From Nitrospinaceae bacterium (GTDB lineage: Bacteria; Nitrospinota; Nitrospinia; Nitrospinales; VA-1), in contig JAJDAV010000189.1 in the NCBI GenBank assembly GCA_029261695.1, positions 1 through 38,336 on the forward strand: a DNA stretch of 38,336 nucleotides, written 5' to 3'. The notes below the pieces were generated by a model. It saw nothing but the letters and a program-made list of their open reading frames with translations. It made no database searches and had not been told where the DNA came from. The position numbers and the translations under genes were made by a program. This document shows positions 23,852 to 32,661 of this stretch, piece after piece (the stretch's first letter is position 1; each line of letters begins with the position of its first letter).

Positions 23852-24835
23852 CTAGTTGTCGCGGTAGGCGACGCCATGAGTTTCGCCATCGGCATCAATC
23901 TTGGTGATAATGCTTAAGTCAGCGGCAGAAACTACTGCCAGTTTATTCTCATCACGAAGGGCTACATAAACCGTTTTACCATCAGAGCTGATCGCCATCA
24001 TATCAGGGCGTTGCCCCATAGAAGATGTTTTAGTGATCTTTCGACTGGCAGTATCAATCATTGCTATCTGATTCAGTTTTCTTTGCCCGACATAAACCGT
24101 TTTTCCATCGGGGCTATGCACCAGTCCATGCGGCTCACCAGGAACGTCAATAGCTGCCATAACAGCTCCATGATCAGGACCCATCAAAAGCAACTTGTTA
24201 TCTGCCGGAGCCGTAACCCAAAAATGTTTCCAGTCTTTGGTTGGTTTGATTGCCATCGCGCCTTTGGCCCCCTTCCAAGTCTCTATAATTTTACGGGATT
24301 TAACATCGATCACCGAAATATTAGCCGCGCCTGCATTGACAACGTAAAGCGTCTTACCATCGCGAGAAAAGATTGCGGTGATAGCTTTTTTATCAGTTGC
24401 CATTGTATCGAGAGCCTTTTTAGAGGCAACATCAATGAAGGTAATATTGCCCGCGCCTACATTACAAGAGACGGCGAGCGTACCATCAGGAGAGACAGCA
24501 ACATCGTGGGCTTTTGTATCTGCCACTACATCGGCCAAAACCTCTTTTGTTTTTGTGTCGATAATAGTAATACTTTTGGTCCCGAGATTAGCGATGAAAC
24601 CAAGCTTACCGTCTGGGCTAAAAGTTACATTATGCGCCCCAGCTCCCGTTGGAATTGTTTTAACAACTTTGTTGGAATCGGTATCTATAACCTGAACATT
24701 TGCACCTTTCATATTGGCCACCCAAACTTCACCTGCGTAACTTTGCGTTCCAGAAAAGAAAACAATTGAAAAGGCAAATAGGAACCACGATTGCAACTTT
24801 TGCGACTTACCACATTTATTGCTGGTCGATTTCAT
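23852..24835 (-). CDS. Secreted YVTN-type beta-propeller protein
   Basis: After a signal peptide ending near SYAG, the 327-residue protein is a run of about seven propeller blades with the pattern VIDTxSxKVVKTIPTG-x-GAHNVTFSPDGK, where FSPDGK, VSPDGT and HSPDGKTVYVG recur. Such periplasmic propellers are found as binding or electron-transfer partners, and some in this size range relate to haem d1/nitrite-reductase-like folds, but no haem-binding motif is visible here. The ribosome-binding site GGGGAG lies close before the ATG. It seems to be monocistronic. Confidence 0.88.
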   Translation of the reverse strand: MKSTSNKCGKSQKLQSWFLFAFSIVFFSGTQSYAGEVWVANMKGANVQVIDTDSNKVVKTIPTGAGAHNVTFSPDGKLGFIANLGTKSITIIDTKTKEVLADVVADTKAHDVAVSPDGTLAVSCNVGAGNITFIDVASKKALDTMATDKKAITAIFSRDGKTLYVVNAGAANISVIDVKSRKIIETWKGAKGAMAIKPTKDWKHFWVTAPADNKLLLMGPDHGAVMAAIDVPGEPHGLVHSPDGKTVYVGQRKLNQIAMIDTASRKITKTSSMGQRPDMMAISSDGKTVYVALRDENKLAVVSAADLSIITKIDADGETHGVAYRDN

Positions 24836-25016
24836 ACGGTCTCCCCACTTATTTGTTAATGGATAACTTATCTATTTATTAGCTTTAGGCATTGGAATCA
24901 GAAAACCTTGCTATCATGTTTTTGAGCTTCTTTCATTAGAGTTAGTAAGAAGCCAATAGGGTTCAAATTCTCTGCTGTAAAAATGATGGGAATCTACCAA
25001 AAAAAACCTATATCAT

Positions 25017-25030
25017 CCTTCAATTGAAGG
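25017..25030. promoter_or_regulatory. 14-bp palindrome before the FkbM methyltransferase gene
   Basis: CCTTCAATTGAAGG is a perfect palindrome lying 36 nt before the ATG at 25066. A possible TTG start (25024) falls inside it, which argues for the downstream ATG. It shares the core TTCAATTGAA with the palindrome before mscS. Confidence 0.3.
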
Positions 25031-25065
25031 GTATAACAATAAACCCAAAGACTTATGTGCACGCA

Positions 25066-25827
25066 ATGAATAAAAGACCCTTAGGAAAAATATTAAAAAT
25101 ATTTTTCAAAAAACCTTTCTATATCGCTTTTTTGAATATTTTCAAATACTTTGATAAACCGATTGAGGTATTACGGCGTTATCTTTTGTGGAAAGGGAAC
25201 TATCCCACTACGCTCAAGGTAAAGACCCCAATGGGCAAGCAGGAAATTAATCTTTTTTCATTTCACGATACGATAACTCTGGTGGAATGCTTTGCGAAAT
25301 TAGATTATCAAGCGAAGAAAGACATTTCCTGTGTGGTGGATTTTGGTTCAAATATTGGCATCAGCGCGAGTTATTTTTTGACACGCAATAAAAATGTTAA
25401 GGTCTATTTATTTGAGCCGCTTCCAGAAAACATTGAGAAATTAAAAGCCAACTTGAAGGGTTTTGAAACAAGGTACGTATTGAATGATGTCGCAGTGGGT
25501 TTGGAAAATGGGCACGCTAATTTTGGTTTTGAGTCCACAGGCAGGTACGGTGGACTTGGGAGAGAGCTTCCACAAACGATCCAGGTAAAAGTCCGCAAGG
25601 GAGAAGAAGTTATTGTAGACATCCTGAAAAATGAGGAGCGTATTGATATATTAAAAATCGATGTCGAAGGATTGGAAACCGCCCTTCTTGAAAACTTATC
25701 CCCTGACAGTTTAAAAAAAATCGACCATATTTACGCAGAAACTATTTACGACAAAAACTTGCCAGGCTTTGAAAAAGAACAATATGGCGATGTCGTTCGT
25801 TTTCGAAATACTTCCAGTGCGCCTTGA
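25066..25827 (+). CDS. FkbM family methyltransferase
   Basis: From the ATG at 25066 the protein has 253 residues; a TTG at 25024 would add 14. The FkbM core is seen as VVDFGSNIGISASYFL (motif I), VYLFEPLPENIEKLKANL, then IDILKIDVEGLETALLENL, the conserved KIDVEG motif. These enzymes O-methylate sugars or other hydroxyl groups in polysaccharide and natural-product pathways. No sugar-cluster genes adjoin it, so its acceptor is unknown. No clear ribosome-binding site is visible before either start. It converges with the CBS gene, with 3 nt between stops. Confidence 0.87.
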   Translation: MNKRPLGKILKIFFKKPFYIAFLNIFKYFDKPIEVLRRYLLWKGNYPTTLKVKTPMGKQEINLFSFHDTITLVECFAKLDYQAKKDISCVVDFGSNIGISASYFLTRNKNVKVYLFEPLPENIEKLKANLKGFETRYVLNDVAVGLENGHANFGFESTGRYGGLGRELPQTIQVKVRKGEEVIVDILKNEERIDILKIDVEGLETALLENLSPDSLKKIDHIYAETIYDKNLPGFEKEQYGDVVRFRNTSSAP

Positions 25828-25830
25828 AAA

Positions 25831-26217
25831 TCATCGAGGATGCTTCTGAACGAGGTATTTATAGTAATCAAATATAGACAAGGTCCCCAGCATTTGACCA
25901 TGTTCTGTTACCGCCAGGTGATGGATAGCGTGGTCGCGCATTATCTGCGCAGCCTTCTCCATACTCTCTTGGCTTTCAAGCTTGATCAGTGGAAAACTCA
26001 TAACTTCTGCCACCTGCATTTTTTGAGGGTCAAGATTTTTTGAAACTACTTTCTCCCCAATATCGTGATTGGTAATAATGCCAATATATTCTCCACCCTC
26101 TTCTACCAGTAGCGAATGTATTTCATTTTCATGCATTAAATGCGAAGCATCCAGAATACTTGCTGTTGGACTGATGCTTAAAAGCGACTCTGCCATAAAA
26201 TTATGAATTTTTTCCAT
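25831..26217 (-). CDS. CBS-domain-pair protein
   Basis: The 128 residues are two CBS motifs back to back (ILDASHLMHENEIHSLLVEEGGEYIGIITNHDI and MEKAAQIMRDHAIHHLAVTEHGQMLGTLSIFDY), a Bateman module that usually binds an adenine nucleotide and senses energy state. No catalytic domain is attached. AAGGAA lies six nucleotides before the ATG. It is the last gene of a minus-strand group behind the cytochrome gene (36-nt gap) and may be co-transcribed with it. Confidence 0.9.
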   Translation of the reverse strand: MEKIHNFMAESLLSISPTASILDASHLMHENEIHSLLVEEGGEYIGIITNHDIGEKVVSKNLDPQKMQVAEVMSFPLIKLESQESMEKAAQIMRDHAIHHLAVTEHGQMLGTLSIFDYYKYLVQKHPR

Positions 26218-26253
26218 TTCGGCTTCCTTTAAATTTCTCGATTAAAAATTTCG

Positions 26254-26748
26254 CTAATGGTCTTCTTTCGAAAAATGACGAATGTAATGGATCAATTGCC
26301 AAACCTGATCATCTCCAAGGTTTTTAAAAGCAGGCATTTCTGTACCTGACGACCCATTTCGAATAACCCAAAATAATTGCCCGTCAGGTAAAGGGTCAAT
26401 CGTTTGGCTGCAAGTAAAATTACGCGGACTGGGTGTCAACTCGCGAAACAAGATACCAAGTCCATTCCCGCTGATTCCATGACAAACCCGGCAAGGTCCT
26501 GGTTGCGAGTCAAAATGAAACAGGGTTTGACCTGCAAAAATATTTTCATGGGAAGGTGGAAGCGGATTCTTCATTTTTAAAAACTTTTCTGGAGCCGTGA
26601 CTGTTTTCCGAGCCTGCGGACATAACGGTTCAAACTCCAACCCTCCCTCCACCTTTTTTTCAGGATGAGCGACAAGAGTCCATCCCCAAGCGAGAGAGGT
26701 CGTTATTACAGAAAATATGAACAGCCCTAAAATAATAATACGCTTCAT
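26254..26748 (-). CDS. Mono-haem c-type cytochrome
   Basis: The ATG at 26746-26748 with AAGGAGA upstream gives 164 residues. A signal peptide or membrane anchor covers about residues 2-22. The haem-binding motif CRVCHG (C86, C89, H90) lies in the middle and the distal methionine is probably M138 in GTEMPAF. The C-terminal helix is DDQVWQLIHYIRHF, as in class-I cytochromes c. It would carry electrons in the periplasm. It stands between a radical-SAM/SPASM gene (90 nt upstream) and a CBS gene (36 nt downstream), an unusual company. Confidence 0.9.
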   Translation of the reverse strand: MKRIIILGLFIFSVITTSLAWGWTLVAHPEKKVEGGLEFEPLCPQARKTVTAPEKFLKMKNPLPPSHENIFAGQTLFHFDSQPGPCRVCHGISGNGLGILFRELTPSPRNFTCSQTIDPLPDGQLFWVIRNGSSGTEMPAFKNLGDDQVWQLIHYIRHFSKEDH

Positions 26749-26838
26749 CAACAACTCTCCTTCTTAGATTATTTTCTATATATTAGAGATTTTTTTGTGG
26801 GGGTTTATTCCATTGAAGCGGGTGTAGTGCTCTTATCT

Positions 26839-27951
26839 TTATTTGAAATTATACGCGAAGCATCCACTGGAACAAGTGACCATATAATGCGGGCAGCTTT
26901 TACAAGGTTCATTAGGTGATGCCTTAAAAGCATGCCCCAAAAATTCGGTATGCATTTTCTTTATTGCTAATTCATTAACCTGTTTAAAATCCTGAATATT
27001 CCCTAATTTTTTATCGTGAAAGGGAAAACAATTGAAACAGTCGCCTTTCGGGTCAATATCCATTGGGCTATCATCGGCACAGCCGAAGTAAACATCTTTG
27101 TCTTTCCATTCAGTGATATCTGGTACAGATTGGCTTCCATGATAAATGAACCGCTCGACCAGATGATATTCGTCTTCCTGTATTTCATCCATCAAACAGG
27201 GTGGGAACGAGCAATCAAAGCGAAAACACATCTGGGGAAAATCTTTTAGCAGATCTATCATCATGCGACCCATTTTAGGGTAATCTTTAATGGGTAAAGT
27301 TATGTGGCCTTCTTCACCTACAATTGGGAATGCCGGGCTAACACGAATCTTGTAGGTTTGCCCAGGTGGCAGCCCTAAATTCTGATAAATTTCATCTATT
27401 TCCCAGCATTGTGTTGCCAAGTCCTGCTCAATGGAATACAGATTAAGACTGAACATCAGTCCATATCCATTTTTACTTAAAATGGCTTCCGCTACTTCTC
27501 GCGTACGCGCATGATTTTTTTCAGATGTATTTTCCATAGTTTGCCAGTTGAGCAGAACGGAAAACTGAATTTGTCTTTCAATGCTACCCCCACGCCCCAC
27601 TAATTCTAAAAGCAACTCTAAAACTTTGTCGGACATCAATCCATTGGTAAAAACACCCAGAAATGAAAAAGGCTGCATATTGTCCAAGGTTTTGGAAAGC
27701 ATGTCATTGAAGTGCGGATGCAGGGTGGGTTCTCCTCCCATAAAATTTATGAGAGAGGCATTTTTGACTCTAGGTAAAAGCTCGTTCTGAAAAAAATCGA
27801 AATCCATCGACTTATCAGGAGTTTTTACATTCTCTTCCATATACTCATCAGCAAAGCAGTAATTACATTTTAAATTACAATAGCTATTCAAGATGATATT
27901 CACGGTTTTTTGCCTTTGAAGATCTTTAAATAAACCCCGATCAGGCGGCAA
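26839..27951 (-). CDS. Radical SAM/SPASM-type protein
   Basis: The 370-residue frame carries the radical-SAM motif CNLKCNYCF (cysteines 25, 29 and 32), then NFMGGEPTLHP, the conserved GGEP loop. The C-terminal third has many cysteines (FGC, GDCFNC, EPCKSCPHYMVTCSSGC), the pattern of SPASM/Twitch-type auxiliary iron-sulfur clusters. These proteins modify peptides or proteins or act in cofactor synthesis. The first codon is a TTG just after a TAA stop; GTG at 27901-27903 with AAGG before it is an alternative start that would still keep the motif. No peptide substrate gene is seen beside it, but the cytochrome gene follows directly downstream. Confidence 0.85.
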   Translation of the reverse strand: MPPDRGLFKDLQRQKTVNIILNSYCNLKCNYCFADEYMEENVKTPDKSMDFDFFQNELLPRVKNASLINFMGGEPTLHPHFNDMLSKTLDNMQPFSFLGVFTNGLMSDKVLELLLELVGRGGSIERQIQFSVLLNWQTMENTSEKNHARTREVAEAILSKNGYGLMFSLNLYSIEQDLATQCWEIDEIYQNLGLPPGQTYKIRVSPAFPIVGEEGHITLPIKDYPKMGRMMIDLLKDFPQMCFRFDCSFPPCLMDEIQEDEYHLVERFIYHGSQSVPDITEWKDKDVYFGCADDSPMDIDPKGDCFNCFPFHDKKLGNIQDFKQVNELAIKKMHTEFLGHAFKASPNEPCKSCPHYMVTCSSGCFAYNFK

Positions 27952-28067
27952 CCCTTATCTTCAGGGTCAAAACACGCGATAACGGCACCTTTTGCTATGT
28001 GCTCTTTGCTTCGATTTAATGGTTCGCTTATTATATTAAATATTTTAGGGAATTCCCAATAATTCAG

Positions 28068-28808
28068 CTAGCCCTTTCTCTTTGGGGGAGGAGAATTGTG
28101 ATAGGTGAGACCTTCATCTGGAATACTATGGCCATGAGACTGATTCCCTCTGAGTTTGTTGAGCACGGCACTCATATGATCGTAGCCCATCTGATTTTTA
28201 AGTGCGGAGAAGGTATCTCGTGCTTGCGTGAACTGCGCAATCGCTTCAGGAATGTCCTCTGTTTTCCAGAAATAATGTCCCAGGTTTTCCAAGAGCAAAG
28301 CTTGGGTTAAGTGCGGCGGGTCATTTTTCACCAAATCAAATCCCTTTTTGTACCAATCCCCGGCAGGGGGGAAATTTTCCCTTTCCATATATAAATCTCC
28401 AGCAAGTTTCATAGCCCTTGCCTCTCCCAAGGAGTCTTGATTTTTCCTATGGCTTTCCATTGCCATTATGTAATGCGCTTCTGCATCTTTGAGATTTCTA
28501 CGGAATTTATAAAGGTCTCCAATCGACTCAAAAACCTTCGCAGCTTTCTTTAGTTTTTCTTCCTTTTCATAAACCCCAATAGCTTTTTTATAAGCACTGA
28601 TCGCCTTGTCAAACTCGTGATAGAAAAAATGTTCAGAGGCCTGCTGCAGATATCTATCCGCTTCATCTTTAGCATCTATAGGTGGTGTGATGGATTGTTC
28701 TTCTTTGTTTTCAGCGGGCCTGGGTAAAAGCCAAACAGACATCCCCATGGCAAGGACCAATGCAAAAACTGAAAAATATTTAATGGCAGCTTTCAAAGGT
28801 GAATTCAC
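28068..28808 (-). CDS. Membrane-anchored TPR protein
   Basis: The 246 residues start with one membrane helix (about 9-29, KYFSVFALVLAMGMSVWLL), followed by about four TPR-like units (AISAYKKAIGVYEKEEKLKKAAKVFESIGDLY and the next three). It ends in a proline-rich, basic tail. The tail lies outside the repeats and may be unstructured. It would sit in the periplasm or at the membrane and bind proteins. Specific role unknown. A 116-nt gap separates it from the radical-SAM gene. Confidence 0.8.
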   Translation of the reverse strand: MNSPLKAAIKYFSVFALVLAMGMSVWLLPRPAENKEEQSITPPIDAKDEADRYLQQASEHFFYHEFDKAISAYKKAIGVYEKEEKLKKAAKVFESIGDLYKFRRNLKDAEAHYIMAMESHRKNQDSLGEARAMKLAGDLYMERENFPPAGDWYKKGFDLVKNDPPHLTQALLLENLGHYFWKTEDIPEAIAQFTQARDTFSALKNQMGYDHMSAVLNKLRGNQSHGHSIPDEGLTYHNSPPPKRKG

Positions 28809-29039
28809 TGGATTTTCGTCTTAAAGTAATCAGTTAAATTGAGCACAAACCAGTATGCCTTTTAAAGGAATAAAAGAGCAAGAATCGTTTATTTTAACTA
28901 TTGGCACAACCTCAAGTTAAGTATAGAATACCCTCGCCCACCAGCCAGACGCTGGACTAAAAATTAGCCCGTAGCCGTTGCCAGAAAATATTTACGATTC
29001 GCCCATCAACCCCAAATTAAGCTTTAACCAGGGATTTCA
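28809..29039. other. Divergent intergenic region before the RND gene
   Basis: In 231 nt I see a possible promoter, TTGGCA followed 15 nt later by TATAGA (about 28900-28926, plus strand), with a short spacer, and nothing else. The RND ribosome-binding site AGGGA is at its end. Confidence 0.25.
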
Positions 29040-31544
29040 TTGAAAAAAATATTGATCAACACATATTTTAAGTGGGTAATTGAAAAACCAATATGGGCCC
29101 TTGTTTTTGTCTCTTTAACCGTTGCTGCGCTTTCCTACCACATTCCAAAATTCAAGCTGGATGCATCTGCAGAATCATTGGTGCTGGAAAACGACAACGC
29201 ACTGGAATATTACCGGAAAATAAGCAAGATATATGGATCCGATGATTTTCTTGTCATCACCTACGCTCCGTTTAAAGACTTGATGTCTGATGAGGTGCTT
29301 GCAGACCTAAAATCACTTAGCGACGAATTATCAAAATTAGAGCGGATCCATTCGATAGACAACATATTAAATGTTCCTTTATTGAATAGTCCTCGTGTAG
29401 AAATTGCCAAGCTAGCGACCGACATCCGAACCTTGGAAACCCCAGGGGTTGATCGCGAAATGGCCCGAAAAGAGTTTCTGGAAAGCCCCATCTATAAAAA
29501 TCTATTGATGAGTCCTGATGGGAAAACCACCATCGTCCGAGTCAATTTCAAACGGGATGAAAAATATTTTCAACTCCTATACAAAAGAAACGAACTCCGA
29601 GAAAAATTAAGCAAACCTGAGTTTTCCCATGAAGACCAGACCTTATTCGACAAAGCTCAGAAAGAATTTCGCAACTACCACGCGAGTGTTTTAGACAAGG
29701 AAGATGCGGTGATTCAAGCTGTCCGCGATATTATGGACCGCCATAGAGATAGCGCAGAAATGTTTTTGGGTGGTGTGCCCATGATCACTACAGATATGAT
29801 CGGCTTTATTGAACACGATCTGAAAACATTTGGTCTGGGTGTCGTTGCTTTTCTCATTCTTATGCTCAGTCTATTTTTCAAAAGATTGCGCTGGGTCCTA
29901 TTGCCAGTAGGGTCCTGCCTTATTACCGTAGTAGTTATGATCGGTTTTCTAGGCTTGATGGATTGGCGAGTTACAGTTATCTCCTCAAACTTCATTTCTA
30001 TTTTACTAATCATTACCATGTCGCTGATCATTCATCTGATCGTGAGATACCAAGATTTAAATGACGGCAACCCCGGCCAAAGCCAAAAGGAACTCGTAAG
30101 ACAAACCGTAAGCCTCATGGCTCAGCCTTGCTTTTACACCTCCATCACTACTGTCGTAGCTTTTTGCTCCCTTTTGATTAGCGGCATTCGCCCCGTAATA
30201 GATTTTGGTTGGATAATGACCCTTGGCATTTCCTTATCTTTTATTCTGAACTTTATATTTTTTCCGGCTGCGCTTTCGCTCTTAACTCCTGAAACACCAG
30301 GGTCGGGGAAAGACAGCACACAGGGTTTCACCCTGGCTATTGCAGCATTCACCAATCGACATCACAAAATTATTCTTTGGGGCGCATTATTACTAGCCAT
30401 AGTTAGCGCGGTTGGCATTTCCAAATTGGAAGTAGAAAACCGATTCATCGATCACTTTAAGAGCAACACAGAAATCTATAAAGGGATGGAGGTCATCGAT
30501 CAGCAATTGGGTGGCACCACACCTTTGAATATTGTGATGAACCCCGATCAAAAGTACTTCGACTTCCTGAAAGAAACAGAACAGAACAAAACAGAAGCTG
30601 ACTTTGACGATGACCCTTTTGCAGATGAAGGCGAAAAAGTTGAGGTGAATTACTGGTTCAATTCGAACATGCTGGATCGAGTTGAAAAAATCCATGACTA
30701 TTTGGAAAGCCTGCCAGAAGTCGGAAAGGTGCAATCTATTTCGACACTGATTAAAGTTTTCACTCAACTTGATAAAGGCAGAAAACCCGATGACTATGAT
30801 CTAGTTTTAATTCGAAAGCTTATGCCGGAGAACGTTAAAGACTCTCTCGTCAATCCTTACCTGTCTCAAGATGCAAATCAAATTCACATCAACATGAGAT
30901 TGATCGAATCAGACCCCACTCTTCGCCGTTCTGAGTTAATCGAAAAAATCCAGAAACACTTGGTAGAAGAATTAAATTTCGACCCCACAACATTCAAGTT
31001 TACCGGGATGGTCGTTCTCTACAACAATATGCTACAGAGCCTTTACAAATCGCAAATCCTTACCATTGGAGTGGTATTCCTTGCCATCATGTTAATGTTC
31101 ATGATTTTGTTTGGGAATATTCGTTTAGCAATGATCGCTATTATTCCCAATATCCTTGCGGCTATAACTGTGCTGGGAATCATGGGTCTGGCGGGAATTC
31201 CACTGGATATGATGACTATTACCATCGCGGCAATTACAGTGGGCATTGCCGTAGATGATACCATCCATTACACTCACCGGTTTCAAGAGGAATTTAAAGT
31301 GGATCAGGATTATCTGGCAACGATGAATCGTTGCCATGGAAGCATTGGGAAAGCCATGTATTACACTTCTTTAACTATCACCTTGGGGTTTTCCATTCTG
31401 ATTTTTTCTCAGTTCATGCCAACCATCTACTTTGGTTGGCTTACCGGATTGGCTATGGTCGTTGCTTTGGTGAGTGACCTGACCTTGTTGCCTCTTCTGT
31501 TTGTTGTCTTCCGACCTCTCCCCTCTAGCGAGGGAGGCAGATAG
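29040..31544 (+). CDS. MMPL/RND superfamily exporter
   Basis: The 834 residues show the RND plan: helix at 17-38, a large periplasmic loop, a block of five helices (about 260-420), a second loop with acidic stretch DFDDDPFADEGEK, then a second helix block (about 690-825). The sterol-sensing-type motif GIAVDDTIHYTHRFQEEF is conserved. The family exports lipids or hydrophobic compounds, and HpnN is one example. The start is TTG with AGGGA five nucleotides upstream; no ATG is better placed. The last residues (PSSEGGR) are encoded by a palindromic repeat. It converges with a GHMP kinase gene; an MlaC-like gene lies beyond it. Confidence 0.92.
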   Translation: MKKILINTYFKWVIEKPIWALVFVSLTVAALSYHIPKFKLDASAESLVLENDNALEYYRKISKIYGSDDFLVITYAPFKDLMSDEVLADLKSLSDELSKLERIHSIDNILNVPLLNSPRVEIAKLATDIRTLETPGVDREMARKEFLESPIYKNLLMSPDGKTTIVRVNFKRDEKYFQLLYKRNELREKLSKPEFSHEDQTLFDKAQKEFRNYHASVLDKEDAVIQAVRDIMDRHRDSAEMFLGGVPMITTDMIGFIEHDLKTFGLGVVAFLILMLSLFFKRLRWVLLPVGSCLITVVVMIGFLGLMDWRVTVISSNFISILLIITMSLIIHLIVRYQDLNDGNPGQSQKELVRQTVSLMAQPCFYTSITTVVAFCSLLISGIRPVIDFGWIMTLGISLSFILNFIFFPAALSLLTPETPGSGKDSTQGFTLAIAAFTNRHHKIILWGALLLAIVSAVGISKLEVENRFIDHFKSNTEIYKGMEVIDQQLGGTTPLNIVMNPDQKYFDFLKETEQNKTEADFDDDPFADEGEKVEVNYWFNSNMLDRVEKIHDYLESLPEVGKVQSISTLIKVFTQLDKGRKPDDYDLVLIRKLMPENVKDSLVNPYLSQDANQIHINMRLIESDPTLRRSELIEKIQKHLVEELNFDPTTFKFTGMVVLYNNMLQSLYKSQILTIGVVFLAIMLMFMILFGNIRLAMIAIIPNILAAITVLGIMGLAGIPLDMMTITIAAITVGIAVDDTIHYTHRFQEEFKVDQDYLATMNRCHGSIGKAMYYTSLTITLGFSILIFSQFMPTIYFGWLTGLAMVVALVSDLTLLPLLFVVFRPLPSSEGGR

Positions 31545-31548
31545 GTCG
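31512..31548. repeat. Palindromic repeat forming the 3' end of the RND gene
   Basis: An outer CGACCT/AGGTCG stem (31512-31517 with 31543-31548) encloses a CCTCTCCCCTC/GAGGGAGG stem with a small bulge. The stop codon lies inside it. The CCTCTCCC unit is also in the terminator hairpin at 23799-23823. No T-run follows. Confidence 0.5.
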
Positions 31549-31645
31549 ATGCACGTAAAACCAATTCATTGAAAAGCCCTTTACGATAGGTTCTTTTATC
31601 CAGAAACTAAATGGGATTGTCCCGCGCGATAGAGGAATAGACTTA

Positions 31646-32641
31646 CTACCTGTGGCGGGTCGCCACGCCACGGGATACAAATTGGAAGGGCAACACCTTC
31701 CCCCCTTGAAAAGTTATTTCATCTATGATGGATTGCTTTTTACCGGGTGGAACGATGAAAGCCAGGCACCCCCCACCCCCGGCACCACACACCTTTGCCG
31801 CCAGCGCTCCCTTTTTCAACGCAGAGCGAATCAATTTTTCCATTTGCGGAGTAGAGATCGAAGGAGCAAGTTGTTTACGCGCTTTCCATTCACGGGCAAA
31901 GACAGGAGCCATCCCGGAAATTCGGCCTTTTTTTAATAACTGATGCATTTCCAGAGCACAGTCACGGATAGCACTTAAATGCGCAATCACTTTCTTGTCT
32001 CCATCAATGGCTTTCTTCGTCACTTCCCAATTATTGATGCCCGAATTTCGTGGTTTTCCCGTATAGCAAAGAACCATATGACGTGTGAGTTCTTTAGGCT
32101 TTACAGGAAGGGTTTCTGTTGCGATTCCCAGGTGTCCTGGGTTTACTGACCTGACCCCTCCATACATGGCAGGAAAATAGTCCTGACACCCTGCAGGGAC
32201 ACCTATCACCTGTGTTTCAATATTTCTGGCAATCTCTATCATTTCCTGTTTATTAAATCTTCCACCTACAAATTTATTCAAAGCACCATGCAAAGCAATA
32301 TTCAATGCAGAGGAACCTCCTATTCCTGAGCCTTGAGGTGCCTGGCAGTTTGTAGATATTTCCAAACCCGATTTGGGAGCATAGAACTTCACGGTGCGAG
32401 TTAATAACTGCAGGGGATGGTTTTCTGGAAGAGCTTTTAATGAAGAAAAGGATGCTTTTAAGTTTAAATCAAGTGATCGCAGAACGATTCGTTTATCTTT
32501 TCTGGGAGATAATTCAACTGTGGCATATAGATCAATGGCGGCATTAAGGGTGGGCGCGTTGCCAAAAAAAAGATGAAGAGGCCAAATATCAAGCGTGCCT
32601 CCAGCCAAATCAATCCGGGTGGGTGCTGAACTTTTTATCAA
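31646..32641 (-). CDS. GHMP-family sugar kinase (HddA/galactokinase-like)
   Basis: The 331 residues hold all three GHMP motifs: SSAPTRIDLAGGTLDIWP at the N-terminus (substrate side), PQGSGIGGSSALNIAL (the ATP phosphate loop) around residue 105 and KVCGAGGGGCLAFIV near 290. GHMP kinases phosphorylate galactose, heptose, fucose, mevalonate or related substrates. The sequence most recalls the heptose-7-phosphate or LmbP-type sugar kinases. Start is TTG, with only AGG about 10 nt upstream, but there is no better start codon in frame. It begins 20 nt after the MlaC-like gene's stop, so the two probably share a transcript. Confidence 0.87.
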   Translation of the reverse strand: MIKSSAPTRIDLAGGTLDIWPLHLFFGNAPTLNAAIDLYATVELSPRKDKRIVLRSLDLNLKASFSSLKALPENHPLQLLTRTVKFYAPKSGLEISTNCQAPQGSGIGGSSALNIALHGALNKFVGGRFNKQEMIEIARNIETQVIGVPAGCQDYFPAMYGGVRSVNPGHLGIATETLPVKPKELTRHMVLCYTGKPRNSGINNWEVTKKAIDGDKKVIAHLSAIRDCALEMHQLLKKGRISGMAPVFAREWKARKQLAPSISTPQMEKLIRSALKKGALAAKVCGAGGGGCLAFIVPPGKKQSIIDEITFQGGKVLPFQFVSRGVATRHR

Positions 32642-32661
32642 GAGGAGTTTGCCTGTGCCCT

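Noticed and set aside
24011-24769. 252-codon plus-strand frame inside the YVTN gene
   Set aside because: It is antisense to a clear propeller protein with signal peptide and repeats; its translation has no family features.
24955-24975. GGTTCAAATTC, like a tRNA T-arm
   Set aside because: No acceptor stem, D-arm or anticodon stem can be folded around it.
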